A stretch of 64,000 nt of DNA, from NCBI GenBank assembly GCA_002968845.1, contig PVBG01000015.1, forward strand, positions 62,001 to 126,000, given 5' to 3'. This DNA is from Neorhizobium tomejilense (GTDB taxonomy: Bacteria > Pseudomonadota > Alphaproteobacteria > Rhizobiales > Rhizobiaceae). Positions 23,019 through 32,152 of the stretch are shown piece after piece (within the stretch, counting starts at the first letter, position 1; the number at the start of each line of letters is the position of its first letter). Position numbers and translations under genes: made by a program. Below the pieces are notes generated by a model. The model was not told the DNA's origin. It made no database searches and saw nothing but the letters and a program-made list of their open reading frames with translations.

Positions 23019-25799
23019 CTAAGGCGCAGTTGCCTTTCGTCTTGCTCCTCCCCGGGTGCGCTTGCGGCCCGAGGGTTCTTCATCCGCCTGCCGGCTATGA
23101 TCCGGTTCGGCGAATTTGTGCTGGACGGCCGCGCTTTCGGTATCGATGCCGAAGCGTTGACCGTCGAAATTGATGGTGATGCCGGCGCTCTTGCGACCTT
23201 CCGCGACGGCATCGAGGAAGAAGGTGGAAAGCACGGGCAGAAGATCGCGAGCGATCATGATCTCGATGGCGCGGGCGCCCATCTCGCTGGTTTTCGCCCG
23301 GGAGACCAGCGCTTCCCGCGCGTCGGCCGACAGGTCGAGCGCCGTGCCGTAGGCTGCGCCAACGCGGTCGCGAATGCGTCCGATCTGGATATCGACGATG
23401 CCGGACAACGTCCCGCGGCCGAGCGGCATGAAGGGAAGGACCGTGGTGCGTCCGAGGAAGGCCGGTTTGAAATGTTTCTGCAACTCGGGAAGCAGAAGCG
23501 CTTCGAGCGCCTCGCCTTCCGGCATCGTGTCCGGATCCGCGGCAAGCGCCGCAAGCAGTTCCGAACCGGTATTGGCCGTCATGAAGATCGTAGTGTTCTT
23601 GAAATCGATGTCGCGACCCTCGCCGTCGCGCAGCGTTCCCTTGTCGAACACCTGGTAGAAGATTTCCTGAACGCCCGGATGCGCCTTGTCGATCTCGTCG
23701 AGCAGCAGCACCCCATAGGGCCTGCGCCGCACCGCCTCCGTCAGGACGCCGCCTTCACCATAGCCCACATAACCGGGTGGCGAGCCGAGCAGCATCGAGA
23801 TTTTGTGCTCTTCCTTGAATTCCGACATGTTGATAGTCGTCAGATATCGGCTGCCGCCATAAAGCATGTCGGCAAGCGACAGCGCCGTCTCCGTCTTGCC
23901 GGTACCGGACATGCCGACGAGCAGGAAGACGGCCGGCGGCCGGCGCGGATCGGTGAGACCGGCGCGGGCAGCACGCATCGTCGAGGCGATCCGTTCGATG
24001 GCCGCATTCTGGCCGAGCACGCGCTCCTTCAGCCGCACATCGAGCGTCTTCACCGTCTCGACCTGGTCGGACAAAAGCTTGCCGACCGGGATGCCGGTCC
24101 AGCGGGCGACCACTGCCGCGACCGCCTCCTTGTCGACAACACGTGGCATGAGCGGTGCCTCCCCGGCAACTGCCACAAGGCTTCGCTCGGTGCCGGCAAA
24201 GGCGGTGCGGGCGCTTTCGGGCGTCATCGCCTGCGGCGGGAAAGGCGCGATATTGGTGCTGCCGCTCGCCTCCCCGGCCGCAGACAACGGCACGATGGCG
24301 GGGTCATGCGAAAAGACGTCTTCAAGGCGATCAGCTTCGCGCGCAAGCCGCATCTCCTCGTCGAACTTCGCCCCCAGAGCATCGATTTCGGCACCGATCT
24401 CGTCTCGTTCTCGCGCAATCTCGGCAAGCCGGGCGACATTTCCCGGTGTTTCAGGCTCGCCCGACAACCATCTGGCTTCGGTTTCCAGAAGATCCCGCTC
24501 GTTGTTCAGCAGCTTCAACGCTTCCGGCGACGTCTGCCGCGCCAGCGCAACCCCGGCTGCAGCCGTATCGATCAGGCTGATCGCCTTGTCGGGAAGCTGC
24601 CGGGCCGGCAGATACCGGGCCGAAAGGCGAACGGCGGCCACCAGCGCCTCGTCGCGGATCCGCACCTTGTGGTGTGTCTTCAGGCTCTCGGCCACCCCAC
24701 GCAGCATGCGCACCGCCGTCTCTTCATCCGGCTCCTGCACCTGTACCATCTGGAAACGCCGCGTGAGTGCCGCATCCTTCTCGATATAGCGCTTGTATTC
24801 GCTCCAGGTCGTTGCCGCGATTGTCCGCAGCTCGCCCCGCGCCAGGGCCGGCTTCAGGATATTGGCAGCATCACCCTGCCCGGCCTGTCCGCCCGCGCCG
24901 ATCAGCCCATGGGCTTCGTCGATGAACAGGATGATTGGTTCGGGTGAGGTTTTCACGGCATCGACGACACCATGCAGCCGTCGTTCGAACTCGCCCTTCA
25001 CGCCGGCCCCGGCCTGCAGCAGGCTGAGATCGAGAAGCTGCAGCTTCACCTGCTTCAGCCGCTCAGGCACGCGTTCAGCGGCAATCTCCAGGGCGAGCGC
25101 TTCGGCGACCGCCGTCTTGCCGACGCCGGCCTCGCCCACCAGGATCGGATTGTTCTGCCGCCGCCGCATCAGGATGTCGATCAGCTGGCGCAGCTCCCGG
25201 TCGCGACCGATGACGGGGTCGAGCTTTCCGGCACGCGCATCAGCCGTCATGTCGCGGGTATAAAGGCGCAGAAATTCGTTCTCCGCCGACGAAAAAGCCG
25301 GCCTCGAAAGAGCCGGCTCGGATGGGTTACCCGCTTGATCGATCGTCGCTTTCTCGAGCTTCTCGTCGAGACGCGTCCGGTCGAGGCCGCGCATCGAAGG
25401 CGCAATCCCGCGCACGACGGATCGCAGAGCGTGATCGGCGGTCAGTGCAGCCAGCAGATCCGCCAGCGTGATGGTACTGCGCCCGAATTGAAGCGAGGCA
25501 ACAAGCCATGCTTCGCGAGCCAGCGAAAGCAGGTTCTGGGAGAGCACGAGCGACGCGCCGTCTTCCCGGCGTATATCGGCAATCGCCGCATCGAGCTCGG
25601 TGCGGAGCGTTTCCGAAGGAACCTTGAGATCCTCGAATACAGCTGAAACTTCAGGGATATCCAAAATCGCGCGAAGCCAGTGACCGACCTCGACGACAGG
25701 CTGCTGATGACGTGCAGCAAGCGAAGCGGCTGTCTCAAGACCGACACGCAAATTTGGCTCAAGCGTTCTAATCAGACGGCTGAGATCGATGTGCGACAT
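23019..25799 (-). CDS. tssH: T6SS sheath-disassembly ATPase ClpV/TssH
   Basis: This is a 926-aa AAA+ unfoldase. The N-domain carries Clp_N-like repeats (LAARHQQPVVEVGHWLRAIL). The first nucleotide domain has Walker A GEAGVGKT (222-229) and Walker B LFIDEAHGL. A middle coiled-coil region follows, then a second nucleotide domain with GMSGTGKT (629-636) and LLLDEIDKAHPG, and a Clp D2 C-terminus. The start at 25799 (MSHIDLSRL) fits the family and avoids a 20-residue extension to 25859. It is the first gene of the minus-strand hcp operon, divergent from tssA. Confidence 0.96.
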   Translation of the reverse strand: MSHIDLSRLIRTLEPNLRVGLETAASLAARHQQPVVEVGHWLRAILDIPEVSAVFEDLKVPSETLRTELDAAIADIRREDGASLVLSQNLLSLAREAWLVASLQFGRSTITLADLLAALTADHALRSVVRGIAPSMRGLDRTRLDEKLEKATIDQAGNPSEPALSRPAFSSAENEFLRLYTRDMTADARAGKLDPVIGRDRELRQLIDILMRRRQNNPILVGEAGVGKTAVAEALALEIAAERVPERLKQVKLQLLDLSLLQAGAGVKGEFERRLHGVVDAVKTSPEPIILFIDEAHGLIGAGGQAGQGDAANILKPALARGELRTIAATTWSEYKRYIEKDAALTRRFQMVQVQEPDEETAVRMLRGVAESLKTHHKVRIRDEALVAAVRLSARYLPARQLPDKAISLIDTAAAGVALARQTSPEALKLLNNERDLLETEARWLSGEPETPGNVARLAEIARERDEIGAEIDALGAKFDEEMRLAREADRLEDVFSHDPAIVPLSAAGEASGSTNIAPFPPQAMTPESARTAFAGTERSLVAVAGEAPLMPRVVDKEAVAAVVARWTGIPVGKLLSDQVETVKTLDVRLKERVLGQNAAIERIASTMRAARAGLTDPRRPPAVFLLVGMSGTGKTETALSLADMLYGGSRYLTTINMSEFKEEHKISMLLGSPPGYVGYGEGGVLTEAVRRRPYGVLLLDEIDKAHPGVQEIFYQVFDKGTLRDGEGRDIDFKNTTIFMTANTGSELLAALAADPDTMPEGEALEALLLPELQKHFKPAFLGRTTVLPFMPLGRGTLSGIVDIQIGRIRDRVGAAYGTALDLSADAREALVSRAKTSEMGARAIEIMIARDLLPVLSTFFLDAVAEGRKSAGITINFDGQRFGIDTESAAVQHKFAEPDHSRQADEEPSGRKRTRGGARRKATAP

Positions 25800-26032
25800 C
25801 CGGCAAGCCCTGTATCTTTTGATCGAGGTGCAGTGTTCTTTCGAGATGCGAGGCAACAACTAGGGCGGTTACCGGACCTTGTCCAGATCAAAAGTTGCGC
25901 TATGTCAAAAAATAGCGGTTACGATAGTTGTCATGAAAATGTCACCTGCTTCCGGAGCTTGACAAGCCAGTATATGGCTCACAAGATGACGATCTGCAAA
26001 TTTATGCTCCCTTTTTTGGAGAATATGATAGC
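25800..26032. promoter_or_regulatory. Divergent T6SS promoter region
   Basis: This 233-bp AT-rich gap separates clpV (minus) and tssA (plus). Plus strand: TTGACA at 25959-25964 with a weak CAAGAT 17 nt on. Minus strand: TTGACA at 25908-25903 without a convincing -10. TGTCA occurs at 25903, 25929 and 25940, the last two with an 11-bp period. That is the kind of direct repeat used by OmpR-family regulators such as ChvI, which is known to activate the A. tumefaciens T6SS. The assignment of ChvI is inference. Confidence 0.4.
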
Positions 26033-27103
26033 GTGAATGTGCTAAAAATAGCCACCCCATTTGAAGAAGGCGGCCCGTGCGGAGAAAATCTTCGAGATAA
26101 TACTTCTGTGCGCGAAATATACTATAGAATTAAGGATGCGAGAAACGCCGCAAGGACCGCCGAACGGGGAACTGTTCCAGGTGAAGCTATTGGTCTTTCA
26201 CCTGCCTGGCATGATGTCAGCAATCTTGGATTGCAGATTCTTTCTTCAGTGAGCAAGGACATCGAAGTATTGGCTTGGCTGGCAGAGGCTCAGCTGCGGC
26301 TGCGTGGCTTCGAGGGTCTGCGCGACGTTTACGAAGCCATGGTGTCGCTTTTAGACAATCATTTTGACTCTCTGTATTCGATCGGCGATGCCGATTTCGA
26401 GGAACGGTTTGCGCCTCTCGCAGGCCTGAACGGCGTCGGCGGCGAAGGGACGATCATTCAGGCGATCCGCCTGACTTCATTGATTCCAGGCGGAAAGTTC
26501 GCTCAGTTTTCCCTCTGGGATTTCCAGCTTTCCCAGCGGGCGACCGAAAGCGAGCGGCGCCAGGAATTACAGCAGGCGGCGACGGAAGCCGGTGTCGCAC
26601 GCATGTCAGGCCACCTGACGGTACTCACGGAATGCATTGCCGCTTTCGACCGTCTGGTCGCTATACTTGATGCTCGCTGCGGTGATCAGGCGCCACCGAG
26701 TTCGAATACACGCAATGTATTGCATGAGGCGGCTTCTGCAATTCGTGTTCTGGCGGGTATCGAAGCCGTCGTTCTCGCGCCGGAACAACAGTTGCCGCAC
26801 AAGCCGGACCTCCGCCCCGCCAACACGAACGAGGCCGAGACGGAACCTGCAGCCCAGCCCCGTCAGGTCACCGCCGAAACTCTTCGCTCCCGCGAGGAGG
26901 CCTTCGAGCTGCTGATCGCGGTGGCGCGCTATTTTCGCCGGACCGAACCCCATTCACCGATTTCCATGTCGATCGAGACGCTCGTGCGCCGCGGCCGCAT
27001 GGATTTTTCCGAGCTTCTTGCCGAGCTTCTGCCCGAACAGCATGCGCGCAATGCGGTGCTGACGGCGGCCGGCATCCAGCCCTCAGCCGACAGGGGAGGT
27101 TGA
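26033..27103 (+). CDS. tssA: T6SS baseplate/cap protein TssA (ImpA)
   Basis: The 356-aa protein has an ImpA N-terminal domain (PFEEGGPCGENLRDNTSVREIYY through about residue 130) and a helical C-terminus with FELLIAVARYFRRTEPHSPI, the TssA family tail. It starts with GTG at 26033, with GGAG 13 nt upstream, and a second GTG at 26039 is possible. It opens the imp operon. TssA coordinates priming and elongation of tube and sheath on the baseplate. Confidence 0.93.
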   Translation: MNVLKIATPFEEGGPCGENLRDNTSVREIYYRIKDARNAARTAERGTVPGEAIGLSPAWHDVSNLGLQILSSVSKDIEVLAWLAEAQLRLRGFEGLRDVYEAMVSLLDNHFDSLYSIGDADFEERFAPLAGLNGVGGEGTIIQAIRLTSLIPGGKFAQFSLWDFQLSQRATESERRQELQQAATEAGVARMSGHLTVLTECIAAFDRLVAILDARCGDQAPPSSNTRNVLHEAASAIRVLAGIEAVVLAPEQQLPHKPDLRPANTNEAETEPAAQPRQVTAETLRSREEAFELLIAVARYFRRTEPHSPISMSIETLVRRGRMDFSELLAELLPEQHARNAVLTAAGIQPSADRGG

Positions 27104-27192
27104 GGGGTCTACGACCGCTACGGGCTGCCGCCCGACAGCAATCTGCAACAGTCTGAATTCGTAATCTGCCGATGGCAGGAAGGAGAATCCCG

Positions 27193-27708
27193 ATGGCAAG
27201 CGTGCATGAGAAACTGGAGAGGGTTCGCAAACCCCGGGTCCACATCAAATATGAAGTGGAGACCGAAGGCGCGATGGTGGTGAAGGAATTGCCCTTCGTC
27301 GTCGGTGTGCTCGGCGATTTCTCCGGCAATCCGACCCAGCCGTTGAAACCGTTCGGCGAGCGCAAGTTCGTCCAGATCGACCGGGACAATTTCGACGACG
27401 TGATGCGCCGCATGACTCCGGGTCTCACCATTTCCGTCGAGAACACATTGCAGAACGACGGAACCGAGCTTCCGGTTTCCCTGAAATTCGAAAGCATGGA
27501 GGATTTCGAGCCGGGCTCCGTCGTCGACCAGGTGCCCGCGCTGAAAGCCCTTCTCAACGCCCGCAACGAGCTCCGCGACCTGATGAGCAAGGCCGACCGT
27601 TCCGAGGAGCTGGAACGGCTGCTCGAAGACATCCTTCAGAACAAGGCCGACCTCTCCCAGCTCGTCGCCGAGCTCGGCAACGACAAGAAGAAAGACGCAG
27701 TGAACTGA
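27193..27708 (+). CDS. tssB: T6SS sheath small subunit TssB
   Basis: The 171-aa protein matches TssB/VipA: SVHEKLERVRKPRVHIKYEV, LPFVVGVLGDFSG and FVQIDRDNFDDVM. ATG 27193 is chosen over 27172 because AAGGAG lies 7 nt before it. With TssC it makes the contractile sheath. Confidence 0.96.
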   Translation: MASVHEKLERVRKPRVHIKYEVETEGAMVVKELPFVVGVLGDFSGNPTQPLKPFGERKFVQIDRDNFDDVMRRMTPGLTISVENTLQNDGTELPVSLKFESMEDFEPGSVVDQVPALKALLNARNELRDLMSKADRSEELERLLEDILQNKADLSQLVAELGNDKKKDAVN

Positions 27709-27717
27709 GTGTCGTTC

Positions 27718-27737
27718 GCGCGCGGCCGACTGCGCGC
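27718..27737 (+). other. Intercistronic hairpin between tssB and tssC
   Basis: Arms GCGCGC at 27718-27723 and 27732-27737 enclose an 8-nt loop, 10 nt past the tssB stop and followed by TTTG. This is more likely an mRNA-stability or processing element than a terminator, because tssC follows in the same operon. Confidence 0.4.
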
Positions 27738-27831
27738 TTTGAAATTCCTGCCCATCTGTTGGTTGGAGCAGCCGCCTGCTCGAAGGCGTCAACACTTCGA
27801 GACCGCTGCTTCCCTGAAAAGGATTTGAGAC

Positions 27832-29313
27832 ATGAGCACTGACACGCAATTGCAGACGACGGAACAGATCGATTTCGTTCCGGATCAGGACCTTCTCACG
27901 AAGGTGGTCGCGGCGACCCGCCAGACGGAGCCGAACCGCGCGCAGGACCTGCTGCGCACCCTCACCGACCAGGCCTTGAAAGGCACGGTCACCTATGACC
28001 GCAATCTGACCATCACCCTGAACAACGCGATCGCGGAGATCGACAAGACGATCTCCCGGCAGCTTGCGGCGATCATGCAGGCACCCGAGTTCGTGAAGCT
28101 CGAAGGAGCCTGGCGCGGCCTCAACTATCTGGTCAAGAACACCGAGACCAGCGTCAACCTGAAGATCCGCGTGCTGAACGCCTCGAAGCGCGACATCTCC
28201 AAGGATCTGGCCAAAGCGGTCGAATTCGATCAGTCGCGCCTTTTCAAGTCGGTCTATGAAGACGAGTTCGGCACACCGGGCGGCGAACCGATGGGCGCGC
28301 TGGTCGGCGATTACGAATTCGACAATTCCTTTGAAGACGTTCAGCTGCTGCAGGGCGTGTCGATGATCGCCGCGGCCGCTTTCGCGCCGTTCATCTCGGC
28401 TGCCAGCCCGCGCATGTTCGGTTTCGAGGACTTCCGCGAAGTCGCAAAGCCGCGCGACCTCGAAAAAATCTTCGATACGGTCGAGTACGCCAAATGGCGC
28501 GGATTCCGCGACAGCGACGATTCGCGGTTCGTGACGCTCGCCATGCCGCGCGTCCTCGCGCGCATGCCCTATGGCCCGAAGACCAACCCCATCGACGAGT
28601 TCAACTACGATGAGACGGGCGGCTCCGATACCGGCGAACTGCCGCATGACAATTATTGCTGGATGAACGCCGCCTATGTGATGGGCACGCGTTTGACCGA
28701 GGCCTTCGCCAAGAGCGGCTGGTGCACCGCGATCCGCGGGGCGGAAAACGGCGGCAAGGTCGAGGGCCTGCCGATGCACATCTTCTCGAGCGACGATGGC
28801 GATCTCGACCTCAAGTGCCCGACTGAGGTCGGCATCACCGACCGCCGCGATGCCGAACTCGGCAAACTCGGCTTCCTGCCGCTCTGCCACTACAAGAACA
28901 CCGACTATGCCGTGTTCTTCGGCGCGCAGACGGCCCATAAGCCGAAGCTCTACGACCGGCCTGAAGCCAACGCCAATGCGGCAGTCTCTGCCCGCCTGCC
29001 CTACATGATGGCGACGTCGCGATTCGCCCATTACCTGAAGGTCATGGGCCGCGATAAGATCGGCTCCTTCATGGAAGCAGAAGACTGCGAAGCCTGGCTC
29101 AATCGCTGGATCGCCAATTACGTCAATGCCAATGACGAGGCGGGCGAGGAATCGCGTGCCAAATATCCGCTGCGCGATGCCCGGGTGACCGTTCAGGAGA
29201 TTCCCGGCAAGCCGGGCGCCTACAATGCGGTCGCCTGGATGCGCCCCTGGCTGCAGATGGAGGAGTTGACGACCTCGCTGCGGATGGTCGCTCGGATCCC
29301 CTCCAAATCCTGA
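27832..29313 (+). CDS. tssC: T6SS sheath large subunit TssC (TssC41-type)
   Basis: This is a 493-aa full-length TssC/VipB: LEGAWRGLNYLVKNTETS, LFKSVYEDEFGTPGGEPMG, AAAAFAPFISAASPRMFG and the C-terminal YPLRDARVTVQEIPGKPGAYNA. GGATTTGAG precedes the ATG. It is one of two tssC genes here, as in A. tumefaciens, and corresponds to the longer form there. Confidence 0.96.
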   Translation: MSTDTQLQTTEQIDFVPDQDLLTKVVAATRQTEPNRAQDLLRTLTDQALKGTVTYDRNLTITLNNAIAEIDKTISRQLAAIMQAPEFVKLEGAWRGLNYLVKNTETSVNLKIRVLNASKRDISKDLAKAVEFDQSRLFKSVYEDEFGTPGGEPMGALVGDYEFDNSFEDVQLLQGVSMIAAAAFAPFISAASPRMFGFEDFREVAKPRDLEKIFDTVEYAKWRGFRDSDDSRFVTLAMPRVLARMPYGPKTNPIDEFNYDETGGSDTGELPHDNYCWMNAAYVMGTRLTEAFAKSGWCTAIRGAENGGKVEGLPMHIFSSDDGDLDLKCPTEVGITDRRDAELGKLGFLPLCHYKNTDYAVFFGAQTAHKPKLYDRPEANANAAVSARLPYMMATSRFAHYLKVMGRDKIGSFMEAEDCEAWLNRWIANYVNANDEAGEESRAKYPLRDARVTVQEIPGKPGAYNAVAWMRPWLQMEELTTSLRMVARIPSKS

Positions 29314-29320
29314 TGCGACG

Positions 29321-29348
29321 CACGCGCGGCGTCCCCTCGCCGCGCGTG
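29321..29348 (+). other. 11-bp intercistronic hairpin after tssC
   Basis: Perfect arms 29321-29331 and 29338-29348 enclose a 6-nt loop, starting 8 nt past the tssC stop. No T-run follows. A stable 3' structure here could keep tssB/tssC mRNA at a higher level than the rest of the operon. Confidence 0.5.
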
Positions 29349-29428
29349 ACCCTCCCGCATTTGTTTTCACGCAGTTCCGGACCGGCACAGGACTAGGCTT
29401 TTGTGGACTGACCGGATTTGACACCAGG

Positions 29429-30823
29429 ATGACGATGGGTTCTTGCACAGAATGGAGGCGTCGGGTGGACCGGCTGATCGCATTGATCGACGACGCCCTG
29501 AACCGCCAGGTGAACGCGATCCTGCATCACCCGGACTTCCAGGCCATGGAGGCCAGGTGGCGCGGCCTTGCCATGCTGGTGCGCGCATCCGGACCGAGCG
29601 GCGATGTGAAGGTCAAGCTTCTGAGCATCAGTTCGCAGGAACTTGCGCGGAACATGGAACGCGCCTCGGATTTCGACCAGAGCCATCTTTTCGAGTTGAT
29701 CTATAGCCGCGAATTCGGCACGCCGGGCGGCGAACCCTACGGGCTGCTGATCGGCGACTACCACTTCTCGCCGAGCGAGCCGCAAGGCGGAGACGCGGTC
29801 AGCCTCCTGACGCAGCTCGGCATGGTGGCTGCGGCCGCCTTCTGCCCCTTCGTTGCCGGTGCCTCGCCCCAGGCGATCGGGCTTGAGGACTTTGACGAAC
29901 TCGGCCGCGTCCAGGATTTTTCCTGGCTCGCCAACGATCCGACCCGTATCCGCTGGAACGCGCTTCGCGCCCGGGAGGACTCGCGTTTCCTTGGCCTCGT
30001 CGGCCCGCGAATCCTGATGCGCTCGCCGCTCGAGCCCTACGACCGTCGGCGCAATGACGGCTTTCCCTTCCGCGAGGAGATCGCCGCGGACGGCAGTTCG
30101 CTGCTCTGGGGCAACGGCGCTTTCGCCTTCGGCGCCATCGTCATCCGCAATTTTATCGATTCCGGCTGGTTCGCCGATATCCGCGGCGTCACCCAGGACA
30201 GGATCGACGGCGGTCTGTTGAGCACGTCGGAGCTACGCCCTTATGACTTCGGCACCGAAAGCAACGGGCTTTCAGCCCAGGCGCCGGTGGAAATCCGCCT
30301 GACGAGCGTTCAGGAGCAACAGTTCTGCGATCTCGGCCTGATCCCCGTCGCGACGACCTATCTCTCCGCCTCGGCGATTTTCAACTCCAATCAGTCGCTG
30401 CACGCGCCGCCGCATTATTCCAGCGAGCATGCACGCCAGAACGCCCGGCTCGCCGCCATGCTGCAATACGTGCTCTGCGCCTCGCGCTTTTCGCATTACC
30501 TGAAGGTCATCATGCGCGACGAGATCGGCCAGCTCTCCGACGCCAACTCCATCCAGCGGAAGCTCGAGGACTGGCTGACCGGTTATACGCTCGGCAATGA
30601 CGACGCCGATCTTTCGCTGCGCACCCGCTTTCCCCTGCGTTCGGCCGGCATCACCGTCGCGGAAATCCCGGGAAAGCCGGGCACCTTCTCCTGCACCGTT
30701 CGCCTGCAGCCGCATTTCCAGCTCGACGACGTCTCCACGAGCTTCCACCTCATCGCCGACACCGCGAACCCGGACCAGATCGTTCGCCGCCCCGTCGCCA
30801 CTACCGAGAGGATGTCCGCATGA
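29429..30823 (+). CDS. Second TssC-like sheath protein (TssC40-type)
   Basis: The 464-aa protein is clearly related to the previous gene (ARWRGLAMLVRASGPSGD, LIYSREFGTPGGEPYGLLIGDY, FPLRSAGITVAEIPGKPGTF). It lacks the first 50 or so residues of TssC, the region that pairs with TssB in the sheath. The start is 29429 or the next ATG at 29435, the latter better spaced from AGG. Two tssC genes (C41 and C40) are a known feature of Agrobacterium-type imp operons. The short form's exact role is not settled. Confidence 0.92.
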   Translation: MTMGSCTEWRRRVDRLIALIDDALNRQVNAILHHPDFQAMEARWRGLAMLVRASGPSGDVKVKLLSISSQELARNMERASDFDQSHLFELIYSREFGTPGGEPYGLLIGDYHFSPSEPQGGDAVSLLTQLGMVAAAAFCPFVAGASPQAIGLEDFDELGRVQDFSWLANDPTRIRWNALRAREDSRFLGLVGPRILMRSPLEPYDRRRNDGFPFREEIAADGSSLLWGNGAFAFGAIVIRNFIDSGWFADIRGVTQDRIDGGLLSTSELRPYDFGTESNGLSAQAPVEIRLTSVQEQQFCDLGLIPVATTYLSASAIFNSNQSLHAPPHYSSEHARQNARLAAMLQYVLCASRFSHYLKVIMRDEIGQLSDANSIQRKLEDWLTGYTLGNDDADLSLRTRFPLRSAGITVAEIPGKPGTFSCTVRLQPHFQLDDVSTSFHLIADTANPDQIVRRPVATTERMSA

Positions 30824-31650
30824 CGCTTTCCGAAAGCATCGCCAACCGCTTGAGCGACAATGCACTCGATGCTGCGCTCGACATGGCAAAGGCGCACCTG
30901 AAGTCCAATCCCTCGGACCAGGAGGCCCGCCACCTCTATATCGACCTGCTGGTGCTTGCCGGTGACTATGAGCGCGCCGACACCCAATGCAGCCTGGCCG
31001 TCACCTTCGCCCCCGACGCGACCATGGGCTTTGCCCTTCTGCGCAATCAGTTGCGCGGCATGGCGGCACGCGACGCCTGGTTCCGGAGCAGCGCCGTGCC
31101 GGAATTCCCTGGAGGGCCAAGCAATCTCGACAAGCTTGCGGTCCGCCTCGGCCTCGCCCACCGGATGCGGGATGAGACCGATGCAAAGGAGATGCTCGCG
31201 GCCCTGGAAGATCAGCGCGGCGAATTTCCGATGCTCTGGAACGGCAAATGGGTTGCCGACTTCCGCGATCTCGATGACCGGATCCCCCATGCCCTGGAAG
31301 TCATCATGACGGGCGGCGCCTATCTGTGGATCGACTATGCCAAGATCGCAACGGTGACGGTCGAACCGATTGCGAGGCCGCGCGACCTTGCCTTCCGGCG
31401 CGCCGAACTCTCATTGATAGACGGCGCCGTGGCGCCCGTGCTGCTGCCCGCCATCTATCATGGCACGGCGTCCGATCCAGCGCTGATCCTCGGCCGCGAG
31501 ACGGACTGGATCGAAGAACCGACGGGGATCACCACCGGCCGCGGCCAGCGTTGTTTCCTTGCCGGAGACGAACTCGTCTCCTTCCACGATACCGAAAACC
31601 TCGAAACCGTCGCGACGGCGGCCCGTCGCAAGCAGGTCGTCCATGGCTGA
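30820..31650 (+). CDS. tagJ: T6SS accessory protein TagJ (ImpE)
   Basis: The 276-aa protein has an N-terminal helical TPR-like part (ALDMAKAHLKSNPSDQEARHLYIDLLVLAGDYERAD) and a C-terminal ImpE domain (YLWIDYAKIATVTVEPIARPRDL). Its ATG overlaps the stop of the previous gene (ATGA). ImpE/TagJ interacts with the TssB N-terminus and assists ClpV-dependent sheath recycling in related systems. Confidence 0.93.
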   Translation: MTLSESIANRLSDNALDAALDMAKAHLKSNPSDQEARHLYIDLLVLAGDYERADTQCSLAVTFAPDATMGFALLRNQLRGMAARDAWFRSSAVPEFPGGPSNLDKLAVRLGLAHRMRDETDAKEMLAALEDQRGEFPMLWNGKWVADFRDLDDRIPHALEVIMTGGAYLWIDYAKIATVTVEPIARPRDLAFRRAELSLIDGAVAPVLLPAIYHGTASDPALILGRETDWIEEPTGITTGRGQRCFLAGDELVSFHDTENLETVATAARRKQVVHG

Positions 31651-32152
31651 CCCACTCGAACGCTACCGGCCGCGCGACCGCATTCTTGCCCGCTCGATCC
31701 TCGACCGGCTGATCGACGAGGCACCGGATCGCGCCTTCGACGCACCGGCAAGCCTGGTCGACCAGGTGCGCGACATGCGGGAATCGATCCGCCGCGACCT
31801 GGAAGCCCTGCTCAACACGCGCCGCTGCCCGACCGCACCGCCGATCGTGCTCGGCGAACTCAAGGACGCGCTGGTGAGCTACGGGGTCGACGGCATGGTA
31901 TCGGCCAACCTCGTGACGGACGAGGCCAAGCTCAAGCTCGCCCAGATGATCGAGCGCCGCATTTCGCTTTTCGAAACACGCCTATCCGATGTTCGCGTAA
32001 CGATCCTGAAGAGCCGGACGATGACGGAGCGGGCGCTGCGCATGCGCATCCAGGCGAGCTTTCGCCTGCATGAAGGCATGCCGCCGATAAGCTTCGAATC
32101 CACGATCGATCCGTCGACGCAGCGGTTCCTGGTGGAGGCGGCGAATGGCTGA
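31643..32152 (+). CDS. tssE: T6SS baseplate protein TssE
   Basis: The 169-aa gp25-like protein carries RRDLEALLNTRR, the TssE signature, and FETRLSDVRVTI. The start at 31643 (MADPLERYRP) overlaps tagJ by 8 bp. The longer frame from 31559 lies inside tagJ and is rejected. TssE joins TssF, TssG and TssK in the baseplate wedge. Confidence 0.94.
   Translation: MADPLERYRPRDRILARSILDRLIDEAPDRAFDAPASLVDQVRDMRESIRRDLEALLNTRRCPTAPPIVLGELKDALVSYGVDGMVSANLVTDEAKLKLAQMIERRISLFETRLSDVRVTILKSRTMTERALRMRIQASFRLHEGMPPISFESTIDPSTQRFLVEAANG

Noticed and set aside
23013..24947. 644-codon plus-strand open frame
   Set aside because: It lies antisense to the clear ClpV gene. Its translation is Arg/Gly/His-rich without any domain, as expected for a shadow frame in GC-rich DNA.
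27118..29448. 776-codon minus-strand open frame
   Set aside because: It is antisense to tssB and tssC, which have full family matches. The predicted protein has no recognisable domain.
31559..31642. Upstream extension of tssE
   Set aside because: It lies inside tagJ. The family N-terminus starts at 31643.
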